This document shows, piece after piece, positions 1 through 5,572 of a DNA stretch of 9,593 nt. The position numbers were made by a program, and so were the translations under genes. The notes beneath the pieces were generated by a model that worked only from the letters and a program-made list of their open reading frames with translations, was not told the DNA's origin and made no database searches. This DNA comes from CAWVVV01 sp964629165. GTDB lineage: Bacteria > Verrucomicrobiota > Verrucomicrobiia > Opitutales > Oceanipulchritudinaceae. How positions within the stretch are numbered: the stretch's first letter is position 1; each line of letters opens with the position of its first letter. The stretch lies in assembly GCA_964629165.1 (NCBI GenBank), contig CAZVQJ010000109.1, positions 1-9,593 of the forward strand, in the 5' to 3' direction.

Positions 1-471
1 GATGCCCAGTTCGAGCTGGTGGACCTGAAGGAGTTCAACCTGCCGCTTCTCGATGAACCGGTGCCTCCGTCGATGGGGCAGTATTCGAAGCCGCATACGA
101 AGGCCTGGGCCACCAAGGTGGCATCTTTCGATGCCTTCGTTTTTGTGACTGCCGAATATAATCACGGGATTCCGGGGGCGCTCAAGAACGCGTTGGATTT
201 CCTCTACGCCGAATGGAACAACAAGGCGGCCGGCTTCGTCAGTTACGGCAGTGCGGGCGGTGCGAGGGCGGTCGAGCAACTACGCCTCGCAGCGAGCGAA
301 TTGCAGATGGCCCATGTGCGCAACCAGGTGATGTTCTCACTCTTTGCGGACTTTGAAGACTTCAGCAAATTCACGCCGCACGCACGTCACGAGGGCTCCG
401 TTCAGGAGATGCTTGATCAGCTCGTCGCCTGGGGAGGTGCTCTGAAATCTCTTCGCGATCAGAACAGCTGA
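1..471 (+). CDS. NADPH-dependent FMN reductase family protein (5' end missing)
   Basis: This is the C-terminal 156 residues of a flavodoxin-like NAD(P)H:FMN/quinone oxidoreductase. The frame is open from base 1, so the true start lies upstream; the GTG at 19 is only an internal codon. The strongest signature is TAEYNHGIPGALKNALDFL (residues 49-67 of the visible part), the conserved flavin-binding loop and helix of the NADPH-dependent FMN reductase family (PF03358). It is followed by the strand and glycine-rich loop GFVSYGSAGGARAVEQLR. Such proteins bind FMN in the cytoplasm and pass electrons from NAD(P)H to flavins, quinones or azo compounds; the actual substrate cannot be told from sequence. 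Roughly the first 25-35 residues, with the first phosphate-binding loop, are probably missing. The gene ends with TGA at 469-471 and converges on the VOC-family gene. Confidence 0.9.
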   Translation, partial: DAQFELVDLKEFNLPLLDEPVPPSMGQYSKPHTKAWATKVASFDAFVFVTAEYNHGIPGALKNALDFLYAEWNNKAAGFVSYGSAGGARAVEQLRLAASELQMAHVRNQVMFSLFADFEDFSKFTPHARHEGSVQEMLDQLVAWGGALKSLRDQNS

Positions 472-472
472 G

Positions 473-494
473 GGCCGCCCGTCGGTAGGCGGCT
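473..494. terminator. GC-rich hairpin between convergent genes, possible terminator
   Basis: GCCGCC (474-479) and GGCGGC (488-493) form a 6-bp perfect stem, extendable by a G-U pair, with an 8-base loop. It begins 2 bases after the stop codon of the FMN reductase gene and lies about 77 bases beyond the stop of the convergent VOC gene. No T-run follows on either strand, so it is not a classical intrinsic terminator. It may slow or end transcription from the plus strand, or protect a 3' end. The hairpin is visible in the sequence; the role is inferred. Confidence 0.4.
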
Positions 495-570
495 TGCCAG
501 ATTCGTGTTGGATCGGAATGGCTGGTCGTCTCGATCCGTCGTCAACGTGGCGCATCGTTCAGTCTTCTCA

Positions 571-1209
571 CTACCTGTCGCCGGGCGCGTGCATCTCCTC
601 GGGATTCGAGGCACGATTGTATTCGGGAGGTGGCGCCGCTCCGCCTTCGTTTTCCCACCGATCGAGTGCTTTCAGTTTTTCCGGGGAACGTCTGGGTGCC
701 TCCTCCTGGGTTTCACTCCGAAGATCTTCGAGATCGAGAGGTCGACTGTACATCTGCAAACGACCGTCTGGTGAGATTGGCCAAAGTTCGCGCGGCTTGT
801 CCCAGTAAAGTTCGAGCCCGTTACCGTCGGGATCACGCAAGTAGACCGCTTCGCTGACGCCATGATCGGAGGCCCCGTCCAGCCCTACGCCTGCTTCCTC
901 CAACCGTCTCAACGCATCGGCGAGCAAGGGCCGCGAAGGATAGAGGATCGCCAGATGATAAAGCCCGGTGCAGCCACGCGGCGGCGGAGAACCGCCCGCG
1001 CTCTCCCACGTGTTCAGCCCGATTTGGTGATGATAATCGCCCGCCGCCACGAATGCCGCCTGCTCCCCGTAACGCTGCGTGATGTGAAACCCGAGAACAT
1101 CGCTGTAAAAATCGAGGGCGCGCTCAAGATCAGCCACTTTCAGATGAACATGCCCGATTCTCACGTTGTCGTCGATGGGGAACTGCCGGTGGGTTTCTCG
1201 TTCGCTCAT
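571..1209 (-). CDS. VOC family protein (glyoxalase / extradiol dioxygenase fold)
   Basis: This 212-residue protein contains one vicinal-oxygen-chelate domain made of two beta-alpha-beta-beta-beta modules, at about residues 17-68 and 83-136. The first opens with GHVHLKVADLERALDFYSDVLGF. The second contains TGLYHLAILYPS and closes with the typical YLRDPDGNGLELYWDKP. H20, H85 and E133 are well placed to form the 2-His-1-carboxylate metal site, so a metal-dependent enzyme is likely. The family includes catechol 2,3-dioxygenases (CatE-like), glyoxalase I and fosfomycin-resistance enzymes. The RDPDGNGLELYWD motif followed by WP is most like CatE-type proteins, but the substrate is not predictable. 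Residues about 160-212 form a charged, proline-rich tail (SETQEEAPRRSPEKLKALDR region) beyond the fold, of unknown role. No Shine-Dalgarno sequence precedes the ATG; a promoter-like sequence ends 6 bases upstream of it. Confidence 0.88.
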   Translation of the reverse strand: MSERETHRQFPIDDNVRIGHVHLKVADLERALDFYSDVLGFHITQRYGEQAAFVAAGDYHHQIGLNTWESAGGSPPPRGCTGLYHLAILYPSRPLLADALRRLEEAGVGLDGASDHGVSEAVYLRDPDGNGLELYWDKPRELWPISPDGRLQMYSRPLDLEDLRSETQEEAPRRSPEKLKALDRWENEGGAAPPPEYNRASNPEEMHAPGDR

Positions 1210-1215
1210 TTCGCA

Positions 1216-1244
1216 ATTTAAGCTACAGAATGCCCCAACGTCAA
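1216..1244 (-). promoter_or_regulatory. Promoter-like sequence for the VOC gene, possibly leaderless
   Basis: Read on the minus strand, TTGACG (1239-1244) is separated by exactly 17 bases from TTAAAT (1216-1221). These match the sigma-70 -35 box at 5 of 6 and the -10 box at 4 of 6. Only 6 bases lie between the -10 box and the ATG at 1209, so transcription would start at or next to the A of the start codon. This is found by eye, not by an aligned promoter model. Confidence 0.5.
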
Positions 1245-1335
1245 CCAGTCGGCAGCGGCGCGAGATCGGGGCCCTCGCAAACCGTGCCTCAATGGTTAAC
1301 GGAGGCGGACAACCTCTTGAGAAAGCCTGCCGCGA

Positions 1336-1941
1336 TCAGGTTCCCGGCGATGTTCCGGCAGTTCCGACGCGAGGATCGCTCGTAGGAGGGGGATTGAAGA
1401 GAGCTTCGTGAGACGCCTGATACGTCAAGTGATCCTGGACGATGCGGGCGGCCGAAGTGTAGGGATGTTCGGTTGGTGGGGAGCGGCTTGTGATGTGGAG
1501 GACTTCAGCCCCCGACACCTTGAGATCATCGGCGATGAGGCCGCGATGGCATCGCCACCAAACAGCTTCAGAACAGAGTAACGTTGTGCGGATGCGGCGG
1601 ACCACATGCACCAGTGTGCGCCTGCCAATGTGGTATTCCTCTGTTTCCATGTAGTCTGCATAGGCTCTGAAGGCGGCATTCCGCCACGCCATGTTCGGCG
1701 AATCAGGCCGCGGTTTGCGTCGGCCTCCAAGCGCCGGAAGGGGGAGGTATTCGATCCCCTTTTCCGGCAGTATTCGCGCCATCGCATCTGCACCGAAATG
1801 GGGAAACTTCCGCGATCCCGGGAAGCGTCTCACGTCTGCCACGCATGTGATCCGGTGCGCGTGCAGGATTTCCACAAAGTCATCCCAAGCGCGCGTCGAG
1901 TGGCCGATCGTCCAGACTGTAATGCCGGTGAGTTCTTTCAT
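1336..1941 (-). CDS. DUF488 domain-containing protein
   Basis: This is a 201-residue protein of the DUF488 family (PF04343). The hallmarks are in order: TIGHSTR at residues 11-17, DVRRFPGSRKFPHF at 36-49, LGGRRKPRPDSPNMAWRN at 71-88, the AFRAYADYM helix at 90-98, and LLCSEAVWWRCHRGLIADDL at 121-140. The last is the conserved cysteine/histidine block, with C123, C131 and H132. The biochemical function of the family is not established. The conserved Cys and His residues suggest a metal-binding or nucleic-acid-related activity, but that is speculation. The final 20 residues or so are proline/threonine-rich and probably disordered. The gene is 126 bp upstream of the VOC gene on the same strand, though a promoter-like sequence separates them. 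The ATG at 1941 gives the standard DUF488 N-terminus and has no Shine-Dalgarno sequence. Confidence 0.9.
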   Translation of the reverse strand: MKELTGITVWTIGHSTRAWDDFVEILHAHRITCVADVRRFPGSRKFPHFGADAMARILPEKGIEYLPLPALGGRRKPRPDSPNMAWRNAAFRAYADYMETEEYHIGRRTLVHVVRRIRTTLLCSEAVWWRCHRGLIADDLKVSGAEVLHITSRSPPTEHPYTSAARIVQDHLTYQASHEALFNPPPTSDPRVGTAGTSPGT

Positions 1942-1946
1942 CCGAA

Positions 1947-1976
1947 ATTGTGCGAAGAGGCCCCGCTACCTGCCAT
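1947..1976 (-). promoter_or_regulatory. Weak promoter-like sequence for the DUF488 gene
   Basis: On the minus strand ATGGCA (1971-1976) is followed after 18 bases by CACAAT (1947-1952). Each matches four of six sigma-70 consensus positions. The -10 box ends 5 bases before the ATG at 1941, the same close spacing seen at the VOC and LysM genes. On its own the match is weak; the shared geometry is the reason to list it. Confidence 0.25.
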
Positions 1977-2574
1977 AGGGGGCGCAGAAGAGAGCTTCAT
2001 CGAATCCAGTGTATCTGAAGCCCCCAGGAATTCCAGTAACCGGCGGGGTCGGAGGCGCCCTTCCAGGCCATCGTGTCGGGGCGGCATGCTCATGTGTATG
2101 CATGGCGGCCCGCGCAGATCTCTGCCTTGACCTCGATGCAGGCTATATTGGCGCTGCATCAGACAAGCCGGCATGCGGGCCTCTGGTGGATTCGAAAGAG
2201 CGGCAGAAATTATTGTTCTGCGAAAAAGGAGAAAGGAGAAAATACGCGGTCGGGAAGCGCCTTCCTGTTCACTGCAATCGGTTGGATCCCGGAAGGCGAA
2301 GGCGTATCGATTTCAGAGTCCGGTCCCAGAACCACGATGTTCTCAGAATGGATGGATACTTGAGGGTGACGCGCAGAGCGGTGAGGATGCGTCCCCGCTT
2401 GGAGCCTGTCGGTCGCTGTGAAAGCGGTAGATAGATCTGGGAATGGTAGTGGTATCGGGACCACAAGACCTTCCGCATCCTGGTTGAAAGGTTCCGCCGG
2501 GTGCGCCTGAACCTTCCATCGGTGATCTGGATTCAACCGCAACCTGACGGCGAACGCTGACGAGTCTGGGTATA

Positions 2575-2592
2575 CTCCCGTTCCCGTGGGAG
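2575..2592 (-). terminator. Hairpin downstream of tRNA-Leu, weak terminator candidate
   Basis: CTCCC (2575-2579) pairs with GGGAG (2588-2592) around an 8-base loop, about 20 bases past the 3' end of the minus-strand tRNA gene. There is no T-run after it, so it could be a processing or pausing structure rather than an intrinsic terminator. Confidence 0.3.
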
Positions 2593-2612
2593 ACGGCAGG
2601 ATCCATTGAAGA

Positions 2613-2697
2613 TGGTGCTCAGGGCGGGACTTGAACCCGCACACCCGAAGGCACTGCCGCCTGAAGACAGCGTGTCTGCCAATTCCACCACCTGAGC
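2613..2697 (-). tRNA. tRNA-Leu (anticodon CAG), CCA encoded
   Basis: The minus strand folds into a complete class II tRNA. The acceptor stem GCTCAGG (5' end at 2697) pairs perfectly with CCTGAGC, followed by discriminator A and a genomically encoded CCA (2613-2615). The D-arm sequence TGGTGGAATTGGCAGACACG is typical of leucine tRNAs. The anticodon stem CTGTC/GGCAG encloses loop TTCAGGC, with anticodon CAG (complement of 2661-2663), which reads CUG. A long variable arm with a TTCG tetraloop and the T-arm GCGGG-TTCAAGT-CCCGC follow. Discriminator A and the long variable arm agree with leucine identity. It lies about 105 bp downstream of parB on the same strand. Confidence 0.97.
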
Positions 2698-2719
2698 CCA
2701 GAAGGAAATCGAAGCTCGG

Positions 2720-2749
2720 AAGTAGGGCTCAATGAACCGAGCGCGTCAA
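2720..2749 (-). promoter_or_regulatory. Possible tRNA-Leu promoter
   Basis: TTGACG (2744-2749, minus strand) is followed after 18 bases by CTACTT (2720-2725), 22 bases before the mature tRNA 5' end. The -35 box is good and the -10 box is poor. The distance to the tRNA is reasonable for a short 5' leader removed by RNase P. Confidence 0.3.
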
Positions 2750-2785
2750 GGGGTTTTCGCCGGGGATTGGGCCAAGCTCGCGTGC

Positions 2786-2801
2786 CCGGGGTATCGCCCG
2801 G
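2786..2801 (-). terminator. Hairpin directly after parB, weak terminator candidate
   Basis: CCGGG (2786-2790) and CCCGG (2797-2801) form a 5-bp GC stem around a 6-base loop, starting 1 base after the parB stop codon (2803-2805). No T-run follows. It could separate the operon from the tRNA gene. Confidence 0.3.
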
Positions 2802-2802
2802 A

Positions 2803-3864
2803 TCAGAGGGAGACCCCGATTCTTTCGAGGATGCGGTGGAGGTCGTCGTTCCCGTAATACTCGATGAGAATCTTGCCCTTGCGAGGATTGTGTCGCAGCT
2901 CGACGCGCGTGCTGAGGGATTGGGTCAGCCGTTTTTCGAGATCGGCGAGGGCGGCCTGTTCGTCCGCAGGGACGGTCCGGCCGGTGGTCGGCGAGTGAAT
3001 CGAGGCCCCTCGTTTCTGGTGCTGGACCAGTTTCTCGGTTTCGCGAACGCTCAGTTGCCGCTCGATCACCTGGCGGGCGACGAGAGACTGGGCATCCTGG
3101 GATTCGAGCCCGAGGAGGACCTTGGCGTGTCCCGACGAAAGCAGGCGTTTTGAAATGTATTGTTGGATTTCCTTGTCGAATTGGAGAAGGCGAAGGCTGT
3201 TGGCGACGGATGCACGAGCCTTGCCCACCCGCTCGGAGACGGCTTCCTGCGTAAGATCGAAGTCGGCCATGAGGCTCGCATAGCCGAGCGCTTCCTCGAT
3301 CGGGTTGAGGTTCTCCCGCTGGAGGTTTTCGATCAGCGACATCACCGCACTGGAAGACTCGGTGGTCTCGAGAATCCGGGCCGGAATGCGTTTCATCTTC
3401 AGCATTCGGCAGGCCCGCCAGCGGCGTTCTCCGGCGATCAGTTCGTATTGCTCACCGACCTGCCGCACGACGATCGGTTGTATCAACCCTTCGCTGCGGA
3501 TGCTCTCCGCGAGCTCCGTGATTCTGGTGTCATCGAAATCCTTTCGCGGCTGGTGTGGATTGGGGACCACATCCTTGACGGCGATCTCACGCAGCCCGCC
3601 GCGGGATTCTTCCGCTTGGTCCTTCGGTTTCTGCGACTCCAAAGGGGTCGCTCGTGCCGACTCTTCCGCCGCTGGCGCCGGCCCTTTTTTCGGAGCTGCC
3701 GCACGCGGTTTGGGAGGCGTTTTCTTTTTCGGCTCCGCCGTCTTCCGGACCGCCGCCTTGCGGGCGTTCTTCCTGGGGGGCGGGTCCTTCTTGGCAGGCG
3801 AGCTTACGCTCCCGGAAATGAGATTTTGCAATCCGCGGCCGAGGCGGGATTTCGAGTTCGCCAT
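2803..3864 (-). CDS. parB: ParB/Spo0J chromosome partitioning protein
   Basis: This 353-residue ParB is the parS-binding CTPase clamp that nucleates the centromere complex and, with ParA, segregates the chromosome origin. The N-terminal ParA-stimulating peptide is RLGRGLQNLI (7-16). After a long linker come VPNPHQPR (100-107), GLIQPIVVR (126-134), the CTP-binding GERRWR box (145-150) and ENLQRENLNPIEEA (179-192). The helix-turn-helix LTQEAVSERVGKARASVANS spans about 204-223, followed by LSSGHAKVLL (242-251). A C-terminal dimerisation domain ends with ILIEYYGNDDLHRILERI. The linker (about 21-90) is unusually long and rich in Lys, Pro, Ala and Arg, with blocks such as PKKKTPPKPRAAAPKK. The ATG lies 3 bp after the LysM gene stop, so the two are probably cotranscribed. 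No parA, gidA or gidB is in the window, and no parS-like 16-mer was seen. Confidence 0.96.
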   Translation of the reverse strand: MANSKSRLGRGLQNLISGSVSSPAKKDPPPRKNARKAAVRKTAEPKKKTPPKPRAAAPKKGPAPAAEESARATPLESQKPKDQAEESRGGLREIAVKDVVPNPHQPRKDFDDTRITELAESIRSEGLIQPIVVRQVGEQYELIAGERRWRACRMLKMKRIPARILETTESSSAVMSLIENLQRENLNPIEEALGYASLMADFDLTQEAVSERVGKARASVANSLRLLQFDKEIQQYISKRLLSSGHAKVLLGLESQDAQSLVARQVIERQLSVRETEKLVQHQKRGASIHSPTTGRTVPADEQAALADLEKRLTQSLSTRVELRHNPRKGKILIEYYGNDDLHRILERIGVSL

Positions 3865-3867
3865 GCG

Positions 3868-4458
3868 TCAGTTTCTCTGGGGGATGAACAGCTGTTGCTG
3901 GGGATAGATGAGGTCACCGGCGATCTGGTTCGCATTCCGGATCCAGTCGATCGTCGAATTGTTTTCGCGGGCGATCTTGCCGAGCGAATCACCGGGACGC
4001 ACCGTGTAGCTGATCCCGGTTTTGGGAAAGTTCTCGTTGAATGCCCGAGGCGCGGTGATTTGTGGCCGGGCTTCGACGCTTTCGGCAAGGGCCTCCAACG
4101 CCTTTTGCGTTTGCTGGGCGAGATTGTCGACCTGTGCCCCGACCTGGTTGATCGTGGCCTTCTGGTTTTCCGAAAGGGTGCGCTGCAGGTCGGCGGTGAG
4201 GCTGGCGAGGCGCCGGTTCAGGTCGTTGGCCGTGACATACTGCTGGCGGCCCTGGGAGAGCTGCTGCTCGACGGCCTGCCGCAACTGTTGATTCTCCCGC
4301 ATCGCCGCCTCGAGCTCGATACGGAGGGAACCGAGTTGCTGCTGCAGGATGCGCATATCCTGCTCCATGTTGGCCAGGCGGACGGACGTGGAGTTCGGTT
4401 GCGCGAAAGCTGAAGCCCCTGCCAGAAGCATTATCAGGAGTGCGGATCGCCGAATCAT
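3868..4458 (-). CDS. Secreted coiled-coil LysM domain protein
   Basis: This is a 196-residue exported protein. The start was placed at ATG 4458 because MIRRSALLIMLLAGASAFA is a textbook signal peptide with probable cleavage after A19; the frame stays open upstream, but that part looks like non-coding translation. Residues about 28-130 are a Gln/Glu/Leu-rich helical stretch expected to form a coiled coil (MEQDMRILQQQLGSLRIELE and onward). Residues 150-193 are one LysM domain, from YTVRPGDSLGKIARENNSTI to IYPQQQLFIP, which binds N-acetylglucosamine in peptidoglycan. No catalytic domain is present, so it is likely a periplasmic structural or adaptor protein. The layout recalls division-linked coiled-coil envelope proteins, but there is no TPR part as in CpoB/YbgF. 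It follows fmt by 85 bp and precedes parB by 3 bp. Confidence 0.88.
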   Translation of the reverse strand: MIRRSALLIMLLAGASAFAQPNSTSVRLANMEQDMRILQQQLGSLRIELEAAMRENQQLRQAVEQQLSQGRQQYVTANDLNRRLASLTADLQRTLSENQKATINQVGAQVDNLAQQTQKALEALAESVEARPQITAPRAFNENFPKTGISYTVRPGDSLGKIARENNSTIDWIRNANQIAGDLIYPQQQLFIPQRN

Positions 4459-4464
4459 CGGATC

Positions 4465-4493
4465 ACTATGGAAGGCCGTTTTCCCACGGTCAA
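4465..4493 (-). promoter_or_regulatory. Promoter-like sequence upstream of lysM-parB
   Basis: On the minus strand TTGACC (4488-4493) is followed by exactly 17 bases and CATAGT (4465-4470), matching the sigma-70 boxes at 5 of 6 and 4 of 6 positions. The -10 box ends 6 bases before the ATG at 4458, so a transcript would begin at or beside the start codon. It sits in the only sizeable gap (85 bp) of the otherwise tight operon. This suggests an internal promoter for lysM-parB and supports the chosen LysM start. Confidence 0.45.
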
Positions 4494-4543
4494 TGGCGCA
4501 GGCGGCGAGTGGCGAGTTTCGTGGGTGCGATGTCGGCCTGCGG

Positions 4544-5572
4544 TCAAAGCGGGTCGTCCCCTTCGATCGCATCTCCCGGACGCCATTTCCAGGGAAACGG
4601 TCGCTTGGCGACGAGGGGGGCGAGCGGGTGACTGGGGATCTGCTTGCCGTCTTCGAGAGGAAAACCGCGCCGGAACTCGCCGACGGGAAGCATGCGACCT
4701 CCCGGTCGTTGAAGAAGCTCGATCTGGAGCGAACCCACACCGCAGGCGATCCTGCATTCATCGTCATTCAGGGAAAGGGTACCCGGCGCAGCTCCGAATC
4801 CGTCGGCGGGTCGGGCGCGGCCAATCTTTAAAGGGGTGTTCGCATAGCTGAAAACCGCTCCCGGCCACGGTTGAAAGGCCCGTATCCTCCGATCCAGCAC
4901 ATCGGCGGGCGCCTCAAAATCGAGAAGGGCGTCCTCTTTGAAGATGCGTCGACAATAGGTCGCGCGGTTTGGGTCCTGTTCCACGAACCGGGCGGAACGG
5001 TCGATCACAGCAGGCAGGGCACGGGTTGCGAGAGGAACTGACGCCCCCGCGAGGGACCGGATCAGGTCAGCTGACGTCGTTGTCGGTGCGATCGGCACCG
5101 TTTCCCGGTCGCTGCAAGGGCCTGCATCCAGTGGTGGGATGATCCGCATGAAGGAGACACCGGTGACGGTCTCTCCGCTCGCAATCGCGGTGTGAATCGG
5201 CGAAGCTCCGCGCAACTTGGGGAGAAGCGAGGCATGCAGGTTGAACACGCCGAGAGACGGAATCTCGAGCAGAGAAGATTTCAGGATCTGGCCGTACGCC
5301 ATCACGAGCACGAGATCCACCCGCTGCTCCTGAAGCCACGTCTCTTCAGCCGACCCGCACCTTTCCGGTTGCCGGAGAGGGAGGTTTTGCTCGAGCGCCC
5401 ATTGCTTGATCGGGTTGTGTACCGTCCGCTGTCCGCGCCCCTGGGGCCGGTCCGGTTGTGTCACGACGCCGACCATCTCGATTCTTCGGTCGATCCCCGG
5501 AAGGGCGTCCAGAAGGGGCCGGGCAATCGGATCGGAGCCCATGAAAACCACGCGAACCGGTGCCATCGTCAT
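4544..5572 (-). CDS. fmt: Methionyl-tRNA formyltransferase
   Basis: This 342-residue enzyme transfers the formyl group of 10-formyltetrahydrofolate to Met-tRNA(fMet) for translation initiation. The N-terminal Rossmann-like domain begins RVVFMGSDPIARPLLDALPG. The substrate loop region reads DRPQGRGQRTVHNPIKQWA. The catalytic segment is NLHASLLPKLRGASPIHTAI (111-130), with Asn111 and His113, and the third catalytic residue is Asp149 in PPLDAGP. The C-terminal tRNA-binding domain starts near YCRRIFKEDALLDF (206-219), with RAFQPWPGAVF at 231-241. The last 30 or so residues (PLAPLVAKRPFPWKWRPGDA and the acidic end) look like a lineage-specific tail. The start overlaps the der stop in an ATGA (5569-5572), indicating translational coupling; Met3 is an alternative start. 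Length is slightly above the usual 310-320. Confidence 0.96.
   Translation of the reverse strand: MTMAPVRVVFMGSDPIARPLLDALPGIDRRIEMVGVVTQPDRPQGRGQRTVHNPIKQWALEQNLPLRQPERCGSAEETWLQEQRVDLVLVMAYGQILKSSLLEIPSLGVFNLHASLLPKLRGASPIHTAIASGETVTGVSFMRIIPPLDAGPCSDRETVPIAPTTTSADLIRSLAGASVPLATRALPAVIDRSARFVEQDPNRATYCRRIFKEDALLDFEAPADVLDRRIRAFQPWPGAVFSYANTPLKIGRARPADGFGAAPGTLSLNDDECRIACGVGSLQIELLQRPGGRMLPVGEFRRGFPLEDGKQIPSHPLAPLVAKRPFPWKWRPGDAIEGDDPL

Larger units (their letters stand above)
1942..2612. other. 671-bp intergenic region without a supportable gene
   Basis: Short open frames occur on both strands. None carries a recognisable motif, a convincing start, or a composition like its neighbours, and the longest minus-strand one (2210-2644) runs into the tRNA gene. 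A purine-rich stretch (AAAAAGGAGAAAGGAGAAAA, about 2223-2242) stands out from the GC-rich surroundings. No transposase remnant, integrase fragment or partial copy of the tRNA 3' end was found by eye. It may be spacer DNA, a decayed gene or an undetected non-coding RNA. Confidence 0.5.

Noticed and set aside
2127..2149. TTGACC and TATATT close together in the intergenic region
   Set aside because: Only 11 bases separate them, too few for a sigma-70 promoter, and no gene starts downstream on that strand.
2210..2644. 144-codon minus-strand open frame in the intergenic region
   Set aside because: Its first codons lie inside the tRNA-Leu gene, it has no recognisable motif, and overlapping open frames of similar length exist in other frames, as expected for GC-rich non-coding DNA.
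3160..4413. 417-codon plus-strand open frame
   Set aside because: It is antisense to parB and lysM, is Arg/Leu-rich without domain motifs, and is a GC-driven shadow.
4459..4767. Upstream extension of the LysM protein frame to ATG 4767
   Set aside because: The extra 103 codons overlap the end of fmt, look like antisense-type composition, and would bury the clear signal peptide inside the protein.
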